Assembly (NCBI GenBank): GCA_026710565.1
Contig: JAPOQV010000077.1
Coordinates: forward strand, 1 to 6,037
Reading direction: 5' to 3'
From: Spirochaetaceae bacterium
GTDB lineage: Bacteria > Spirochaetota > Spirochaetia > SZUA-6 > Bin103
Length of the DNA stretch: 6,037 nucleotides
Shown here: piece after piece, positions 5,986-6,037 of the stretch
How the letters are laid out: each line of letters opens with the position of its first letter
Position numbering within the stretch: the first letter of the stretch is position 1
Program-made: the position numbers and the translations under genes
The notes under the pieces: model-generated
Database searches by the model: none
What the model saw: the letters and a program-made list of their open reading frames with translations, nothing else
Told to the model about the DNA's origin: nothing

Positions 5986-6037
5986 ATGGCAGAAGAGGAA
6001 ATTGAGTCCAAGATCACTTCACATCATCCCGAGTCCA
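5986..6037 (+). CDS. Possible start of an unidentified gene running off the right edge
   Basis: ATG 5986 opens a frame of 17 codons (MAEEEIESKITSHHPES) that continues past the window end. The nearest upstream in-frame stop is the TGA at 5965-5967, inside the last half-site. Codon choice is far less GC-rich than in the other genes, matching the 46% GC of the final 137 bases. There is no clear ribosome site and too little sequence to assign a family. A recombinase gene following its own sites would fit the context, but nothing in these residues shows that. Confidence 0.3.
   Translation, partial: MAEEEIESKITSHHPES
6017..6027 (-). repeat. Degenerate inverted half-site CTTCACATCAT
   Basis: This differs by one base from the reverse complement of ATTATGTGAAG and lies 47 bases past the preceding half-site. 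It falls within the possible reading frame at 5986, so it could be a coincidence or a further binding site. Confidence 0.5.

Overview
The window is very GC-rich (roughly two-thirds or more by eye). The GC bias at third codon positions clearly separates true coding frames from their shadows. It holds four protein genes, short intergenic regions, and a distinct AT-richer right end (63 G+C in the last 137 bases, 46%, counted by hand). The gene content suggests a high-GC heterotrophic environmental bacterium with expanded families of beta-propeller and phytanoyl-CoA-dioxygenase-like proteins. Uncultured marine or sponge-associated lineages are one possibility. This is inference, and no taxonomic marker gene is present.

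Layout: (1) 3-2363, plus strand: a long beta-propeller protein that resembles glycoside hydrolases, open at the left edge, with an N-terminal beta-rich region, a propeller and a C-terminal beta-sandwich. (2) 2404-3420, plus strand, 40 bases downstream: an NADP-dependent medium-chain reductase of the CurA / prostaglandin reductase type. (3) 3407-4798, minus strand, overlapping the reductase tail to tail by 14 bp: a second, shorter member of the same propeller family as gene 1. (4) 4892-5731, plus strand, divergent from gene 3: a phytanoyl-CoA dioxygenase (PhyH) family Fe(II)/2-oxoglutarate oxygenase. The 93-bp region between genes 3 and 4 carries a triple 13-bp tandem repeat and a perfect 12-bp palindrome. 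It looks like a shared, regulated divergent promoter.

After the PhyH gene come about 165 bases with no recognisable gene. The composition then shifts sharply, and a dense array of 11-bp half-sites (ATTATGTGAAG-like) begins. They form two abutting 26-bp dyads plus two extra half-sites, followed by a possible start of another reading frame at the window edge. This resembles a recombinase or multimeric regulator binding region at the edge of a mobile or acquired segment, and it is the most unusual structure here.

The four genes may form a small catabolic neighbourhood: glycan or glycoside recognition or cleavage by the propeller proteins, reduction of an enone or similar double bond by the CurA-type enzyme, and oxidation by the PhyH enzyme. 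Only the family assignments are supported by sequence. The shared pathway is inference.
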